Assembly (NCBI GenBank): GCA_023424215.1 | Contig: JAFAEC010000061.1 | Coordinates: forward strand, 1-9,095 | Length of the DNA stretch: 9,095 nt | Source: Pseudomonadota bacterium | Lineage (GTDB): Bacteria > Pseudomonadota > Alphaproteobacteria > Caulobacterales > Caulobacteraceae | Direction of reading: 5' to 3' | Part shown: positions 1 through 5,985 of the stretch, in pieces | Layout of the letters: the number at the start of each line of letters is the position of its first letter | How positions within the stretch are numbered: the stretch's first letter is position 1 | The notes under the pieces: model-generated | What the model was told of the DNA's origin: nothing | Database searches by the model: none | What the model saw: the letters and a program-made list of their open reading frames with translations, nothing else | Made by a program: the position numbers and the translations under genes

Positions 1-122
1 GCTCCGGCCTCCTGCCCGGCCGGCGCGGGGCTGGCGGGGGCGGCGTCCTCGGCCGGCTCGGGCGAGCCGCAGCCCAGCAGGCCGAAGGTCAGCAGCGCGG
101 CGCTCAGGGACAGTCGTTTCAT
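1..122 (-). CDS. Putative lipoprotein, N-terminal part only (truncated by window edge)
   Basis: Only the first 40 codons are in the window, and the gene continues past position 1. The N-terminus is a typical lipoprotein signal: MKR, a hydrophobic stretch (LSLSAALLTFG), then the lipobox LLGC with the lipidated cysteine at residue 18. After it comes a low-complexity linker rich in Ala, Pro and Glu (SPEPAEDAAPASPAPA), common between a lipid anchor and a folded periplasmic domain. The ATG at 122 is supported by an AGGAGG Shine-Dalgarno a few bases upstream. It is transcribed away from the DUF2249 gene, with 145 bp between the two starts. The function cannot be told from this fragment. Gly follows the lipidated Cys, so there is no Asp+2 inner-membrane retention signal, which hints at outer-membrane sorting. 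Confidence 0.75.
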   Translation of the reverse strand, partial: MKRLSLSAALLTFGLLGCGSPEPAEDAAPASPAPAGQEAG

Positions 123-267
123 CAGGCCCTCCTGTTCGTGACGCGGGTGGAAGCGCCGGGCGGCCGATCCGTTCCCTTGAACGCGCCGGGTGAATTCGCG
201 CGAGCTTGCGTCGGAACAAGGTCGGGGCCCCGTCGCCGGCGCACACGGGCGGAGAAGGAGACCGATC

Positions 268-528
268 ATGACCCGGACTGACACCCCCGCACCCGAGGCG
301 ATCTATCCGTTCGACGCCCGCGCGGTGGCCAAGCGCTTCCGCCACTCGGCGATCTTCGGGGCGCTGGACGCGCTGACGCCGGGCGAGACGATGCGCTTCG
401 TCAACGACCACGACCCGATCCCGCTGCTGCGCCAGATGGCCGACCGCTACGGCGAGACGGTGATGGTCGCCTACCGCCACAAGGGCGAGGAGGGGGTGGT
501 GATCGACTTCACGGTCCAGGGCTCATAG
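268..528 (+). CDS. DUF2249 domain-containing protein
   Basis: A small soluble protein of 86 residues matching the DUF2249 family in length and motifs. It has an N-terminal F-D-A-R segment near residues 15-18, a helix FRHSAIFGALDAL (24-36), the hallmark NDHDP (46-50) followed by PLLRQM, and a C-terminal strand EEGVVIDFTV. The ATG at 268 is preferred over an upstream in-frame GTG at 190 because GGAGAAGGAG sits directly upstream and the family begins here. DUF2249 proteins are often found near or fused to hemerythrin-like proteins and denitrification or nitrosative-stress genes, but their biochemical role is not established. Nothing beside it here supports a specific pathway. A possible ECF-type -35 (GGAAC, 213-217) lies upstream with plausible spacing, but the matching -10 is poor. 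Confidence 0.85.
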   Translation: MTRTDTPAPEAIYPFDARAVAKRFRHSAIFGALDALTPGETMRFVNDHDPIPLLRQMADRYGETVMVAYRHKGEEGVVIDFTVQGS

Positions 529-599
529 GCCGGGGCCGCTGACGACTTGCCCGTCAGATGGCGCTGGGGCAGACCCTCCAGGTCATCTTCGAGGCGACC

Positions 600-947
600 A
601 TGCTCCCGACCCTCTACGGCATCCCCAACTGCGACACCGTCAAGAAAGCCCGCGTCTGGCTGGACCAGCACGGCGTCGCCTACGGTTTCCATGACTACAA
701 GAAGCTCGGAGTCGACCGGGCGACGCTGGAGGAGTGGGTCGCCGCCCACGGCTGGGAGACGGTGCTGAACCGGGCCGGCACGACCTTCCGCGCCCTGCCG
801 CCCGAGGCCAAGGCCGACCTCGACGCCGGCAAGGCCGTCGAGCTGATGCTGGCCCAGCCGTCGATGGTCAAACGGCCGGTGCTGGACGTCGACGGCCGCA
901 CGACCGTGGGCTTCAAGCCGGAGATCTATGCGGCCGTGTTCGGCTGA
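600..947 (+). CDS. Spx/ArsC-family (YffB-like) thioredoxin-fold reductase
   Basis: A 115-residue protein of the ArsC/Spx/YffB branch of the thioredoxin superfamily. The N-terminal strand-loop LYGIPNCDTVKKAR (residues 5-18) carries the single active-site Cys11, with no second Cys (CxxxK, not CxxC). Other family features are DYKK (32-35), LNRAGTTFR (56-64), the cis-Pro region VKRPVL (90-95) and GFKPEIY (104-110). This fits the YffB/ArsC-related subgroup, thought to be glutathione-dependent thiol reductases, better than true arsenate reductases. No ars genes are nearby. The ATG at 600 is chosen because family members start right before the LYGIP strand and GAGG lies 5 nt upstream. An in-frame ATG at 558 would add 14 atypical residues. 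The gene ends base-to-base against the convergent GH3 gene. Confidence 0.88.
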   Translation: MLPTLYGIPNCDTVKKARVWLDQHGVAYGFHDYKKLGVDRATLEEWVAAHGWETVLNRAGTTFRALPPEAKADLDAGKAVELMLAQPSMVKRPVLDVDGRTTVGFKPEIYAAVFG

Positions 948-3251
948 TCAGCGCGTCAGGGCGAACCGGACCGGCTCCCCGGCCTGGGCGTTCGGGGCCA
1001 GCCAGACGTCGAACTCGCCCGGCTCCACCGTCGGCTGCAGGTCGACGCCGAGGAACAGCAGGTCCTCGAACCTCAGCGGGATCGACACCTCGACCGAGCC
1101 GCCGGCCGGCACCGTCACGCGGCGGAAGCCCTTCAGCAGGCGCACCGGCTGGGTGATCGTCGCCACCCGGTCGCGGATGTAGAGCTGCACGACCTCCTCG
1201 ACGGGCCGTTCGCCGCCGTTGGTCAGGGTGACGCTGGCGGTGATCTCGCCGTTCCACGCCATGGTCGGCGAAGACAGCCGCACCGGCGAATACTGCACCG
1301 GCGCATAGGTCAGGCCGTGGCCGAACGGATAGAGGGCATTGTTGCCGGTCTCGCGGAACTGCGCCCGGAAGCCCTGGTCGCGCGACGCCGCCGGGCGGCC
1401 GGTGCTCTTGTGGGCGTAGTAGAAGGGCGACTGGCCCGAGAAGTGCGGGAAGCTGACCGGCAGGCGGCCGCTTGGCGAATGGTCGCCGAACAGGATGTCG
1501 GCCACCGCGTTGCCGGTCTCCGAACCGAGGAACCAGGTGACCAGGATGGCCCGGGCGTCCTTCACGGCTCCGGACAGCTCCATGGCCCGGCCGTTGCGCA
1601 GCAGGACGACGACGGGCTTGCCCGTAGCCGCCACCGCCTCGGCCAGCGCCAGCTGCGGCTCCGGCAGGCCGATATCGACGCGCGACTGGGCCTCGGCCGA
1701 CATGTTCTGGCTCTCGCCGACGGCCAGCAGCACCACGTCAGCCTGCGACGCCGCGATCACCGCCGCCTCGATGCCGCCTTCCAGCGGGGTCTCGACGTTG
1801 GAGCCCTTGACCACGGTCAGGCTGGAGCCTTCGCCCAGCGCCGCGCGGAGGCCCTGTTCCAGCGACACGGCGAGCTCCGGATCCTTGAAGATCGACCACG
1901 GCCCAAACAGGTCGACCCTGTCGTCGCCGAACGGCCCGATCAGGGCGTAGCGCTTGCCCGTCTTCGGGAGGGGCAACAGATTCCCCTCGTTCTTCACCAT
2001 CACGATGGACTTGCGCCCGGCCTCGCGGGCCAGCGCCAGATGCTCGCGGCTGCCGGAGACGCGGGCCTCCAGCCGCACGTCCGAGCCGCGGTAGGGGTTC
2101 TCGAACAGGCCAAGCGCGGCCTTGGTCATCAGCACCCGGCGCACCGCCTCGTCGACCCGCTCGACCGGCACCTCGCCCGAGCGGACGAGGTCCGGGATGT
2201 GAGCCATGTAGATGCCGCTCTTCATCGACATGTCGACGCCGGCCATCAGGGCGATGCGCGCCGCGTCGCGGTCGTCCCTGGCGTATCCGTGGGCGATCAG
2301 CTCCTGCTCGGAGGTGTAGTCGGAGACCACGAAGCCGGCGAAGCCCCACTCGCCGTGCAGCAGGTCGGTCAGCAGCCACCTGTTGCCGCTGGTCGGCACG
2401 CCGTTCAGGTCGTTGAAGGCGCTCATGATCGACAGCGCCCCGGCGTCGATCGCCGCCTTGAAGGGCGGCAGGTAGACCGAGCGCAACTCGCGCTCGCTCA
2501 TGTCCGTGGTGTTGTAGTCCAGCCCGGCCTCGGCGGCGCCGTAGGCGGCGAAATGCTTGGCCGTGGCCAGCAGCGACGACCAGTGCTTCAGGTCGTCGCC
2601 CTGGAAACCCTTCGTGCGGGCGGCGGCGAACAGGTTGTTGAGCAGCACGTCCTCGCCGGCGCCCTCGACCACCCGGCCCCAGCGCTGGTCGCGGCCGACG
2701 TCGACCATGGGGGCGTAGGTCTGGTGCACGCCCGCCGCGCCAGCCTCGACGGCGGCCGCCCGGGCGGTCCGTTCGGCGAGGTCGAGGTCCCAGCTCGCCG
2801 CCTCGCCCAGCGGCACCGGGAAGGTGGTCTTCAGGCCGTGGATGACGTCGGCCGCGAACAGCAGGGGAATGCCCAGGCGACTCTCGCGGACCGCCAGCTC
2901 CTGCACGAAGCGCGTCGTCTTCGCGCCGACGCCGTTGAACAGGGCCCCGATACGTCCGGCGCGGATGTCGGCGGCGGTCTGCTCCTGGTTGGTGTCGAGC
3001 GCGTCGCCGGGGTTCACGCCCTCCGGTCGCCAGCGGAACGGGTCGTTCTGCAGGTTCAGCTGCCCGGCCTTCTCCTCGATCGTCATGCGGGCGATCAGCT
3101 CGTCGACCCGGGCGAGGTTCGCCTGCGCCTGGGCCGCCGCCATCCGCGGCGCCATCATCAGCCCGGCCGTCAGCGCGCCTCCGGCCAGCAGCAGACGACG
3201 GGTCGGGGCGAAGGGCATGTGGCGCATTGTAACCGGTTCCATTGACGACAT
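948..3251 (-). CDS. bglX: Glycoside hydrolase family 3 beta-glucosidase (BglX-like), exported
   Basis: A full-length GH3 enzyme (767 codons from the outermost start) that removes beta-linked glucose or xylose from the non-reducing ends of oligosaccharides, probably in the periplasm. The leader has twin arginines (TRRLLLAGG, 17-25) followed by a hydrophobic stretch and AAAQA, so Tat export is likely. Domain 1 (about 45-400) is the TIM-like barrel with KH at 232-233 and the nucleophile motif GFVVSDY (Asp311). Domain 2 (about 410-600) is the alpha/beta sandwich. Its VGESQNMSAEAQSR stretch (511-524) holds the likely acid/base Glu, with Glu520 as candidate. A fibronectin III-like domain occupies about 665-760. 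Architecture matches BglX and plant-type exo-beta-glucosidases, but substrate cannot be read from sequence. The start is uncertain: Met1, Met4, Met9 and Met12 are in frame and none has a good Shine-Dalgarno, so leaderless translation is possible. Confidence 0.93.
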   Translation of the reverse strand: MSSMEPVTMRHMPFAPTRRLLLAGGALTAGLMMAPRMAAAQAQANLARVDELIARMTIEEKAGQLNLQNDPFRWRPEGVNPGDALDTNQEQTAADIRAGRIGALFNGVGAKTTRFVQELAVRESRLGIPLLFAADVIHGLKTTFPVPLGEAASWDLDLAERTARAAAVEAGAAGVHQTYAPMVDVGRDQRWGRVVEGAGEDVLLNNLFAAARTKGFQGDDLKHWSSLLATAKHFAAYGAAEAGLDYNTTDMSERELRSVYLPPFKAAIDAGALSIMSAFNDLNGVPTSGNRWLLTDLLHGEWGFAGFVVSDYTSEQELIAHGYARDDRDAARIALMAGVDMSMKSGIYMAHIPDLVRSGEVPVERVDEAVRRVLMTKAALGLFENPYRGSDVRLEARVSGSREHLALAREAGRKSIVMVKNEGNLLPLPKTGKRYALIGPFGDDRVDLFGPWSIFKDPELAVSLEQGLRAALGEGSSLTVVKGSNVETPLEGGIEAAVIAASQADVVLLAVGESQNMSAEAQSRVDIGLPEPQLALAEAVAATGKPVVVLLRNGRAMELSGAVKDARAILVTWFLGSETGNAVADILFGDHSPSGRLPVSFPHFSGQSPFYYAHKSTGRPAASRDQGFRAQFRETGNNALYPFGHGLTYAPVQYSPVRLSSPTMAWNGEITASVTLTNGGERPVEEVVQLYIRDRVATITQPVRLLKGFRRVTVPAGGSVEVSIPLRFEDLLFLGVDLQPTVEPGEFDVWLAPNAQAGEPVRFALTR
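3228..3241. promoter_or_regulatory. Candidate LacI-family operator at the GH3 gene start
   Basis: The 14-mer TGTAACCGGTTCCA is symmetric at 12 of 14 positions around a central CG, with the perfect core AACCGGTT. CG-centred palindromes of this kind are typical of LacI/GalR-family repressors controlling sugar-use genes. It lies just downstream of the predicted transcription start for the GH3 gene, a position suited to repression. It overlaps the first codons if Met1 or Met4 is the true start. No LacI-family gene is in the window, so the regulator is unidentified. Confidence 0.5.
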
Positions 3252-3255
3252 GGCA

Positions 3256-3279
3256 GCACTAGCGGCGCCCGCCGGCCAA
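3256..3279 (-). promoter_or_regulatory. Candidate housekeeping promoter for the GH3 gene
   Basis: On the minus strand, TTGGCC (3279-3274) is followed by 10 bases and then GCTAGTGC (3263-3256). This resembles the Caulobacter vegetative promoter (TTGACGS, 10-14 bases, GCTANAWC). The predicted transcription start falls near 3250, almost on the outermost ATG at 3251. It occupies the 63-bp gap between the cytochrome stop and the GH3 start, so GH3 can be expressed separately from the upstream genes. Confidence 0.4.
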
Positions 3280-3314
3280 GCCTACCCCCGGGCGTTCACA
3301 AGCCGTTGCGCGGA

Positions 3315-3674
3315 TCAGTGGGCGCGGCGGCGCAGGAAGTCGATCACCGCCGCGCGTTCGGCCGCCGGGCCGCCCTGGTACGGCATGGCGGCGCCGGGCA
3401 CGACCGCCTCCGGATCCTCCAGAAACCGCGCCAGTGTCGCTTCGTCCCAGGTCAGGCCGCGACGGCCGGCCTCGTGCAGGGCCGGGGAGTAGGCGAAACC
3501 CTCCGCCGTTCCGGCTCGCCGGCCGAATACGCCGCGCAGGCTCGGGGCGACCGACTGCGGATCGTCAGGCCGAAGCGAGTGGCAGCCGGCGCAGCGCTGG
3601 AAGGCCCGCTCCCCGGGATCGCGAGCCTGCGGCGGGACGGCCAGCGCCGCCAGAATGATCAGCAGGATCGCCAC
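3315..3674 (-). CDS. Small class I c-type cytochrome, exported
   Basis: A 119-residue protein with one covalent heme site, CAGCH (residues 28-32), and a probable distal axial ligand Met97 in the loop VPGAAMPYQG, the hallmarks of a class I (cytochrome c2/mitochondrial-like) fold. The region between includes SLRGVFGRRAGTAEGFAYSPAL (a YS-x-A-L type segment of this subgroup) and LARFLEDPE. The first 17 residues are a short hydrophobic leader without the usual basic n-region, so the GTG at 3674 is plausible but not certain. Only one base separates this GTG from the TGA of the upstream propeller gene, which indicates translational coupling. It is a periplasmic one-electron carrier. Its partner is not obvious, though the coupled propeller protein is the first candidate. 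Confidence 0.88.
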   Translation of the reverse strand: MAILLIILAALAVPPQARDPGERAFQRCAGCHSLRPDDPQSVAPSLRGVFGRRAGTAEGFAYSPALHEAGRRGLTWDEATLARFLEDPEAVVPGAAMPYQGGPAAERAAVIDFLRRRAH

Positions 3675-3675
3675 G

Positions 3676-4656
3676 TCATTCGCCGTAGCGGATCACCACC
3701 AGCCGGTCGGTCCCGGACTCGGCGCCCCAGACCTCCCCGGGGCGTCCGAGCATCTGGCGGACGTTGGCGCCTTCGCGATCACTCGGGAAGCTGCGGAAGG
3801 TCTCGGTCTCCGGGTCGAACAGGACGATGGCGTTGGCGGCGAAATCGGTCAGCCACACCTTGTCGCGCTCGTCGACGTAGACGGAGTAGGTCTTCGGCGC
3901 CTCGCCCGGCAGCTTCCAGGTGCGCCAGCTGCCCTCGGCCGGGTCGTGGACGCTGACGTTGCCGCTATTCCACTCGCTGACCCACAGCCGGCCGCGGCTG
4001 TCCGACCAGATGCGCCGCGCGCCCTGATTCGGGGTGGGCGGTTCGACGATGCTCGCCTCGCCGGTGTCGAGATCGACCCTGGCGATGTGGCTGCCGGCCA
4101 GCGACGCGTACCAGATGTCCCCGGAGGGCGTGGCGGTGATGCCGTACGGTCCGCGGCCGCGAGGGGCCGACCAGACCTGTATGTCGTCGGTGGCCGGGTC
4201 CAGCCTTCCGTAGAAGCCGGTCTGGCCGGTGAACCAGATGCGGCCGCGACCGTCGAAGGCGGCGGTGTTCATGTTGATCGGGCCGACATCCCCGGGCAGC
4301 GGCCAGACCTTGACCTCGCGGGTCTCGCGGTCGACGCGGACGATGGCGTTCTGGCCGCCGTCGGTGATCCAGGCGTGTCCGTCCGGGCCGGCGATGACGC
4401 CGTGGGGCGCCGAGCCCTCGCCCAGCGGCACGATCGTGGTTTCGCCGGTGTCGGGATCGAGTATGCCGTGGCCGCCGCCGCGCTGAACGGTCCACCACAC
4501 CTCCTCGCCATCAGCGGTGACGGCGACGTCATGGGCGCGGCCGCCGGGCGGCACCTCATAGTAGCGCACCTCCTGCGCGACCCCGCTGGCGGGCAGGGCG
4601 AGGGCGAAGGAGAAAGCAAAAGCGGAGGCGGCGAGGGGGCTCCGGAACGGGCGCAT
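3676..4656 (-). CDS. Secreted Vgb-like (virginiamycin B lyase family) seven-bladed beta-propeller
   Basis: A 326-residue exported protein. Residues 1-28 form a Sec signal (MRPFRSP, hydrophobic core, ending ASGVAQ). Seven similar blade units follow, each with a pattern like G-x-W/I-W-x-T/S, beginning near residues 42, 84, 131, 170, 213, 257 and 300. Examples are PHGVIAGPDGHAWITD, GRGRIWFTG, PYGITATPSGDIWYAS and DERDKVWLTD. This is the Vgb/SMP-30-like propeller fold, commonly annotated as virginiamycin B lyase. Antibiotic lyase activity is not supported: the family is broad, and this member is secreted and paired with a cytochrome. The ATG at 4656 is chosen over upstream in-frame starts because AGGAG precedes it and the signal peptide begins there. 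Its likely role is a periplasmic binding protein or lactonase/lyase-like enzyme of unknown substrate. Confidence 0.87.
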   Translation of the reverse strand: MRPFRSPLAASAFAFSFALALPASGVAQEVRYYEVPPGGRAHDVAVTADGEEVWWTVQRGGGHGILDPDTGETTIVPLGEGSAPHGVIAGPDGHAWITDGGQNAIVRVDRETREVKVWPLPGDVGPINMNTAAFDGRGRIWFTGQTGFYGRLDPATDDIQVWSAPRGRGPYGITATPSGDIWYASLAGSHIARVDLDTGEASIVEPPTPNQGARRIWSDSRGRLWVSEWNSGNVSVHDPAEGSWRTWKLPGEAPKTYSVYVDERDKVWLTDFAANAIVLFDPETETFRSFPSDREGANVRQMLGRPGEVWGAESGTDRLVVIRYGE

Positions 4657-4684
4657 GGCGGATCTCCTGTCGGACCTCCGCCAT

Positions 4685-4702
4685 ACGGCCGTCTCCGGCC
4701 GT
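4685..4702. repeat. Short inverted repeat between the DUF2188 and propeller genes
   Basis: ACGGCC (4685-4690) and GGCCGT (4697-4702) form a 6-bp stem with a 6-nt loop in the 65-bp gap between the DUF2188 stop and the propeller start. No T-run follows on either strand, so it is a weak attenuator or terminator candidate, or simply a by-product of high GC. Confidence 0.3.
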
Positions 4703-4721
4703 CGGATGCAACCGTGGCCGT

Positions 4722-4961
4722 TCAGCCTTCGACGACGGGATCCGGCCGGTCTCGGCCGTCCGCCCGTTCCGTGACCCATTCACCGGAGGCGTCGGCGTAT
4801 TCGATGAACGCGTCCTCGTCCGGGACCTTCTGCTCGCGCGCCGCCGCCACCGCCGCCGCCCGGGCGGTGTCGTGATCCGGATAGGTCTCCGACCAGGTCT
4901 CGCCCAGCCGGTAGGCCCAGCCTCCGTCGTGTTCGGCGATGCGGTAGGTGATCTGGACCAT
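4722..4961 (-). CDS. DUF2188-like small protein
   Basis: A 79-residue soluble acidic protein. It opens with VQITYRIAEHDGGWAYRLG, the strand-turn-GGWA pattern of DUF2188 proteins. A TYPDHDTARAAAVAAAREQ helix (about 27-44) and a short strand DAFIEYADASGEWVTE (50-65) complete the usual beta-beta-alpha-beta unit. The C-terminal tail (ADGRDRPDPVVEG) is charged and probably flexible. The ATG at 4961 has a strong GGAGG 4 nt upstream, within a perfect CCTCCGGAGG palindrome (4966-4975). There is no signal peptide, so it should be cytoplasmic. The family has no assigned biochemical function. It sits between two exported proteins in the same direction, but gaps of about 60 bp on both sides make co-transcription only possible. 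Confidence 0.78.
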   Translation of the reverse strand: MVQITYRIAEHDGGWAYRLGETWSETYPDHDTARAAAVAAAREQKVPDEDAFIEYADASGEWVTERADGRDRPDPVVEG

Positions 4962-4995
4962 GAAACCTCCGGAGGCGGGCGACCCTGCCGGAACG

Positions 4996-5019
4996 CCCGC
5001 TGGCGGGACGGGTTGCCCG
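4996..5019 (-). terminator. Weak hairpin pair downstream of the EEP-family gene
   Basis: Just beyond the TGA of the phosphatase-fold gene, two small GC-only hairpins lie in tandem: CGGG/CCCG around a 3-nt loop (5009-5019) and CCCG/CGGG around a 4-nt loop (4996-5007). There is no T-tract, so this is not a classical intrinsic terminator. It could slow polymerase or protect the mRNA end. Confidence 0.25.
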
Positions 5020-5023
5020 CGGT

Positions 5024-5830
5024 TCAGCGCAGCCTGACCGTCGCCGCCACGCCGAAGTGGTCCGACGGATGCACGCCGCCGGTCGCCGCCTCGCCGATGA
5101 CCTGCCCGGCGACCGGCGCGAAGCGGGCCGCCTCGACGAAGATGTGGTCGATCACCCGGGCGGCATGGCCCATGGCCGGGTTCAGGGTCGTCGCCGCCGC
5201 TCCGACGGGCAGGGCGCTGACGAATCGCTCTCCGGTCAGGGCGGCGAGGCCGGCGTCGGTCTGTTCCGCGTTGAAGTCTCCCAGCACCGCCAGCGGCGTG
5301 CCGTCGTTCGGCAGCCAGTTCGTGAGGTCGGCGATCTGCCGCGCCCGCGTGGCCGCCTGATCCGGCTGCCAGGCGAGATGGGTGTTCACCACGTCGACGG
5401 CGCGGCCGGCCACGTCCACCCGCGTCCGGATCGCCGTCCGGTAGTCGTCCAGCGGCTCAAGCTTCGTCGACGCATGCTCCAGAACCGGCAGGCGGCTGAG
5501 GATGGCGTTGCCGTAGCGACGCGGAGCCCCCGCCGGATCGGTCGAGACGAAATGCACCTCGTATCCGCCCAACGCCGCCGCCAGCGTCTCCGCCTGGTTC
5601 GGCAGTCCCTTGGATGCGTCCTCCAGCACTTCCTGCAGGCCGACGACGTCGACGTCCGCCGCCCGCAGGGCGCCGACGAGCAGCGGGAGGCGGGCCGGCC
5701 AGTCGCCCATGTCATGCCAGATGTTGAAGGTCGCCAGCCGCAGTTCGCGCCGGACCCCGCCGCCCGAGGTGGCGCAGGCCGCCAGCGGGGCGACGGTCAA
5801 TCCCACAAGCACGGCGCGGCGATCCGGCAT
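5024..5830 (-). CDS. Endonuclease/exonuclease/phosphatase-fold lipoprotein
   Basis: A 268-residue member of the EEP (DNase I-like/sphingomyelinase-like) metal-dependent phosphoesterase superfamily. The catalytic signature is complete and in order: TFNIW (Asn36), LQEV (Glu67), YRTAIRT (Tyr130), VNTHL (Asn149, His151), GDFNAE (Asp185, Asn187), IDHI (Asp228, His229) and SDHFG (Ser256, Asp257, His258). These residues bind the divalent metal and phosphate. The N-terminus MPDRRAVLVGLTVAPLAAC has a lipobox LAAC with Cys19, so the enzyme is probably anchored to the periplasmic face of a membrane. The RR pair also allows Tat export. The substrate could be nucleic acid, a phospholipid head group or an inositol-phosphate-like compound, and sequence does not decide. 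The ATG at 5830 is supported by AGGAGG 7 nt upstream. It diverges from the DUF6249 gene across 155 bp. Confidence 0.9.
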   Translation of the reverse strand: MPDRRAVLVGLTVAPLAACATSGGGVRRELRLATFNIWHDMGDWPARLPLLVGALRAADVDVVGLQEVLEDASKGLPNQAETLAAALGGYEVHFVSTDPAGAPRRYGNAILSRLPVLEHASTKLEPLDDYRTAIRTRVDVAGRAVDVVNTHLAWQPDQAATRARQIADLTNWLPNDGTPLAVLGDFNAEQTDAGLAALTGERFVSALPVGAAATTLNPAMGHAARVIDHIFVEAARFAPVAGQVIGEAATGGVHPSDHFGVAATVRLR

Positions 5831-5942
5831 CTCTGTCCTCCTGTTGAGGAGCCTGCAGCCCTTAACCCGTGGCCTTACGAAAGTTTCACGCCTTCGGCCG
5901 CATCCACGAAAGCCCTCCGCCGCCTCTTGTCGTCAGAAGGCC

Positions 5943-5957
5943 GGAGCGTCACGCTCC
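5943..5957. promoter_or_regulatory. 15-bp palindrome upstream of the sigma-factor cassette
   Basis: GGAGCGT and ACGCTCC are perfect 7-bp arms around a single C. A one-base centre is too short for an RNA hairpin loop, so a dimeric DNA-binding protein is the more natural reading. It lies 28 bp before the DUF6249 start and about 110 bp from the divergent phosphoesterase start. The cognate factor is unknown. Confidence 0.35.
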
Positions 5958-5973
5958 CGCCGAATGAGGAAGA

Positions 5974-5984
5974 GGGGATACCCC
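5974..5984 (+). promoter_or_regulatory. Small hairpin over the Shine-Dalgarno of the DUF6249 gene
   Basis: GGGG (5974-5977), ATA, CCCC (5981-5984) can fold into a 4-bp stem with a 3-nt loop ending one base before the ATG at 5986. The 5' arm is part of the Shine-Dalgarno (AGAGGGG, 8 nt from the ATG), so folding would hide it. Confidence 0.3.
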
Positions 5985-5985
5985 A

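Noticed and set aside
223..232. The CGGGGCCCCG palindrome upstream of the DUF2249 gene
   Set aside because: Ten-base GC-only palindromes are expected often in DNA of this composition, and its position suggests no specific role.
600..947. Arsenate reductase (arsC) as a resistance gene
   Set aside because: The CDTVKKAR active site and lack of ars neighbours fit the YffB/Spx-like branch better than true ArsC.
1317..3245. A 642-codon open frame on the plus strand opposite the GH3 gene
   Set aside because: It is a shadow of the GH3 gene caused by high GC at third positions. Its translation is rich in Arg, Gly, His and Val without any domain, while the opposite strand encodes a complete GH3 enzyme.
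3655..4875. A 406-codon plus-strand open frame opposite the propeller gene
   Set aside because: The minus strand gives a signal peptide and seven regular propeller blades. The plus-strand translation is Ala/Gly/Asp-rich noise with no motif.
4996..5019. A strong intrinsic terminator after the EEP gene
   Set aside because: The hairpins are only 4 bp each and no T-tract follows, so it is kept only as a weak candidate.
5862..5881. A SigF-like promoter (TTAACC then CGAA) upstream of the sigma cassette
   Set aside because: The spacing is 10 bases rather than the about 16 expected, and the -35 match is incomplete.
5877..5912. Two ACGAAAG direct repeats, the first within GAAAGTTTC
   Set aside because: There are only two 7-mers 29 bp apart, with no third copy or clear partner. 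This is likely chance in a 155-bp gap.
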